Made by a program: the position numbers and the translations under genes. Positions 5,792 to 7,272 of a stretch of 7,272 nt of DNA are shown here, piece by piece. Source of the DNA: UBA7396 sp047637875 (lineage in GTDB: Bacteria > Patescibacteriota > Gracilibacteria > BD1-5 > UBA6164); the NCBI GenBank assembly GCA_047637875.1, contig JBLJBH010000012.1, positions 1-7,272 on the forward strand, read 5' to 3'. Each line of letters starts with the position of its first letter. Within the stretch, counting starts at the first letter, position 1. Below the pieces are notes generated by a model. It worked only from the letters and a program-made list of their open reading frames with translations. It ran no database searches and had not been told where the DNA came from.

Positions 5792-7226
5792 CCATCAATT
5801 TTTTAAACCAAATATATGTACGATTATACCATCAATAAGTTGATGTATAATATCATCCCATCAAAATATATTTATAATTTAAATCTGTTAATATAGTATC
5901 AAATGTTACATCTATTCATCAATAATTACTAGTATTTTGACTTGGATTATATCAGTTAAAATAAGTTGGATATGAGTTATCTAATGCTCAATCTGAAGCA
6001 ATACTCCATCAGTCTGTTCATCAATTCCGACATCATGATGGTGGATTTAAAGGTGTACATCAATTTTGATTAATTTTTGCAAAAGCAATAAATCAAAGAT
6101 TAGATCATTGTGAACTATCTGAATTAATAGTATATTTGTATTTTGAAAAATTTATTTTTGATAAATGATAATTTCTTCAATATAAAACTGCCCAAGTTAT
6201 TCATTTCGTACCATATGTAAATCACTCAACTTCTATACTAGATGTATCTCATAATTTTTTCATATAATTTAGGGTTGTAGTTGCATTTGAAAAAATAGAT
6301 GTGTTATTTATATCAAATACTACAGTCCACCCCCCTCAATCAGTAGTCATATCACAATAAACTTTAAAAGCATCACTTGTATCTGGTTTTATAAAATAAA
6401 CTCAATCTACAAATTTATTTGTTCATGAACTATACGGACTATTTGTATGAGTAACTTTAAAGTTTGGTATTGTACTTACTAGTAAATCATTACAACTCTT
6501 TGGATATGTAGTAGTTCAAGTTGTGTTTTTAAACACATATCCATTTGTTGCATCTCAACTCCATTGAGTTTCACAACTTGTTCAATTATTGTTATAATAT
6601 CAACTATTACAATTAGTTATCTCAAAACTTTCACTTCATTCTAATTGAAAATTTCAGTTATTACATATAAAATTTTGTGATAATATTTTTGTTCAGTTTG
6701 TAAATGTTGTATCTGTTTTTGTTGGTGTTGGATTTGTTTTTGTATTATGATTTGTCTGTGGTATAGAATAATTGTTTATTGTAGTAGCTTCACAATTATT
6801 TGGTGTTCATACTACACATGGTAACACATATGGATAATCTTGTTTAGTTTCTATTTCATTTTTCCATTCTCAATTATCACATCTAAATTCTACTCATTCA
6901 CTACATGTTCATAAGTATGGCACACTTTCTTCTTTATAAAATACTTTCGTTCCATTATGTGGAGTTGTTTCACAACTCTTTGGTTGTTGTTTTACTTGTG
7001 TTGTTTTTTGATTTTCTACTATTGTTGTTATTAAGTTTGTTCAGCTACTTGTATAACTTCCACTTTGCGTATCATTTGAAAAGTAGACTTTAAATGGTTT
7101 TATTTGGTTTGTTGTATCTGTTAAATCTAAAGTTCATGTTCAATATGTTTCTTTTGTTATTGCTTGATTTGTTTCATCTTCTAGTAGTATTCATACTTTA
7201 TTTCAGATAGTATAAAAATTGTTATT
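5784..7226 (-). CDS. Surface protein with fibrinogen-like C-terminus, 5' end missing
   Basis: An open frame of 480 residues with UGA as Gly runs to TAA (5784-5786). Residues 1-75 look like a beta-rich domain (NKVGILLEDETNQ...). Residues 85-220 carry spaced cysteines and NGT sites in two similar blocks (SCETTPHNGTKVFYKEESVPY...C; FTNGTKILSQNFICNN...C), then a 'GYYNNNGTSC' EGF-like stretch. From about 245 comes CNDLL...DGVYFIKPD and VYCDMTTDGGGW (289-300), the hallmark of fibrinogen-like domains of bacterial surface proteins, running to WFKKLMVK. Such proteins are exported and bind glycans or other cells, which fits an episymbiont or predatory lifestyle; this is inferred. No start codon exists: an in-frame TAA (7227-7229) precedes the first codon, and the first in-frame ATG lies inside the fibrinogen-like domain. 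Repeats resembling an insertion-sequence end begin at that point, so the gene is probably interrupted (a pseudogene) or spliced to IS DNA at a contig end. Confidence 0.82.
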
Positions 7227-7272
7227 TTAAAATAGAAATGTCACCCTTTTTGTAAAAATAGAAATGTCACTT
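7220..7272. mobile_element. Probable insertion-sequence terminus with repeated binding sites
   Basis: The 16-mer AAAATAGAAATGTCAC occurs at 7229-7244 and again at 7255-7270, a 26-nt period. Closely spaced direct copies inside a terminus are typical of transposase-binding sites at IS ends (for example IS21-like elements). The copies start exactly where the coding frame of the surface protein is broken by TAA. A TG dinucleotide at 7220-7221 would suit an IS21-type end, but the exact boundary, the family and the transposase are outside what can be seen. Confidence 0.5.

Noticed and set aside
6905..7093. Plus-strand open frame with a hydrophobic, membrane-like product
   Set aside because: It lies antisense to the Thr/Asn/Gln-rich part of the surface protein. 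The hydrophobicity is the complement of ACA/AAC/CAA codons, not a real membrane segment.
7229..7270. CRISPR array, from the two 16-mer direct repeats
   Set aside because: There are only two copies, with a 10-nt gap far shorter than spacers and no internal dyad. An IS terminus explains them better.

Overview
The window comes from a very AT-rich, gene-dense bacterial genome that reads UGA as glycine (translation table 25). It therefore belongs most probably to Gracilibacteria/BD1-5 or Absconditabacteria/SR1, within the candidate phyla radiation. Under the standard code almost every gene looks shredded. When UGA is read as Gly, ten continuous genes appear with intact family motifs. The clearest is the lipase elbow G-H-S-L-G of the first hydrolase, where both glycines are UGA. 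UAA and UAG remain the stops. Shine-Dalgarno motifs are essentially absent.

Layout. (1) Positions 138-3053, minus strand, hold a compact operon read right to left: MazG-like NTP pyrophosphohydrolase, MTH1-like NUDIX hydrolase, HAD phosphatase, YjjX/DUF84 inosine-xanthosine triphosphatase, a small acidic helical protein, then a REP-like palindrome and an alpha/beta serine hydrolase. The first five genes are separated by 2-6 nt or overlap by 10 nt. Three unrelated nucleotide house-cleaning folds side by side suggest a nucleotide-pool sanitation operon. (2) Positions 3064-3252, minus strand, hold a structured RNA with its own promoter and an intrinsic terminator that ends about 13 nt before the mazG-like start. 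It is either a separate small RNA or a transcription-attenuating leader (riboswitch-like) of the operon. I could not assign it to a known class. (3) Positions 3292-3600, plus strand, hold a divergent promoter, a 72-residue orphan gene and a perfect palindromic terminator. (4) Positions 3595-5328, minus strand, hold elp3, the radical-SAM/acetyltransferase that modifies tRNA wobble uridine, with a good promoter. (5) Positions 5347-5791, plus strand, hold a DUF4870-type membrane protein and a second palindromic terminator. (6) Positions 5784-7226, minus strand, hold the C-terminal 480 residues of a Cys-containing surface protein ending in a fibrinogen-like domain. Its reading frame is broken on the right by a sequence that resembles an insertion-sequence end (7220-7272). 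The window stops there, as contigs often do at repeats.

The two convergent gene pairs (orphan/elp3 and DUF4870/fibrinogen-like) each share one palindrome that contains both stop codons. All family calls rest on motifs I read by eye, and no database search was done.
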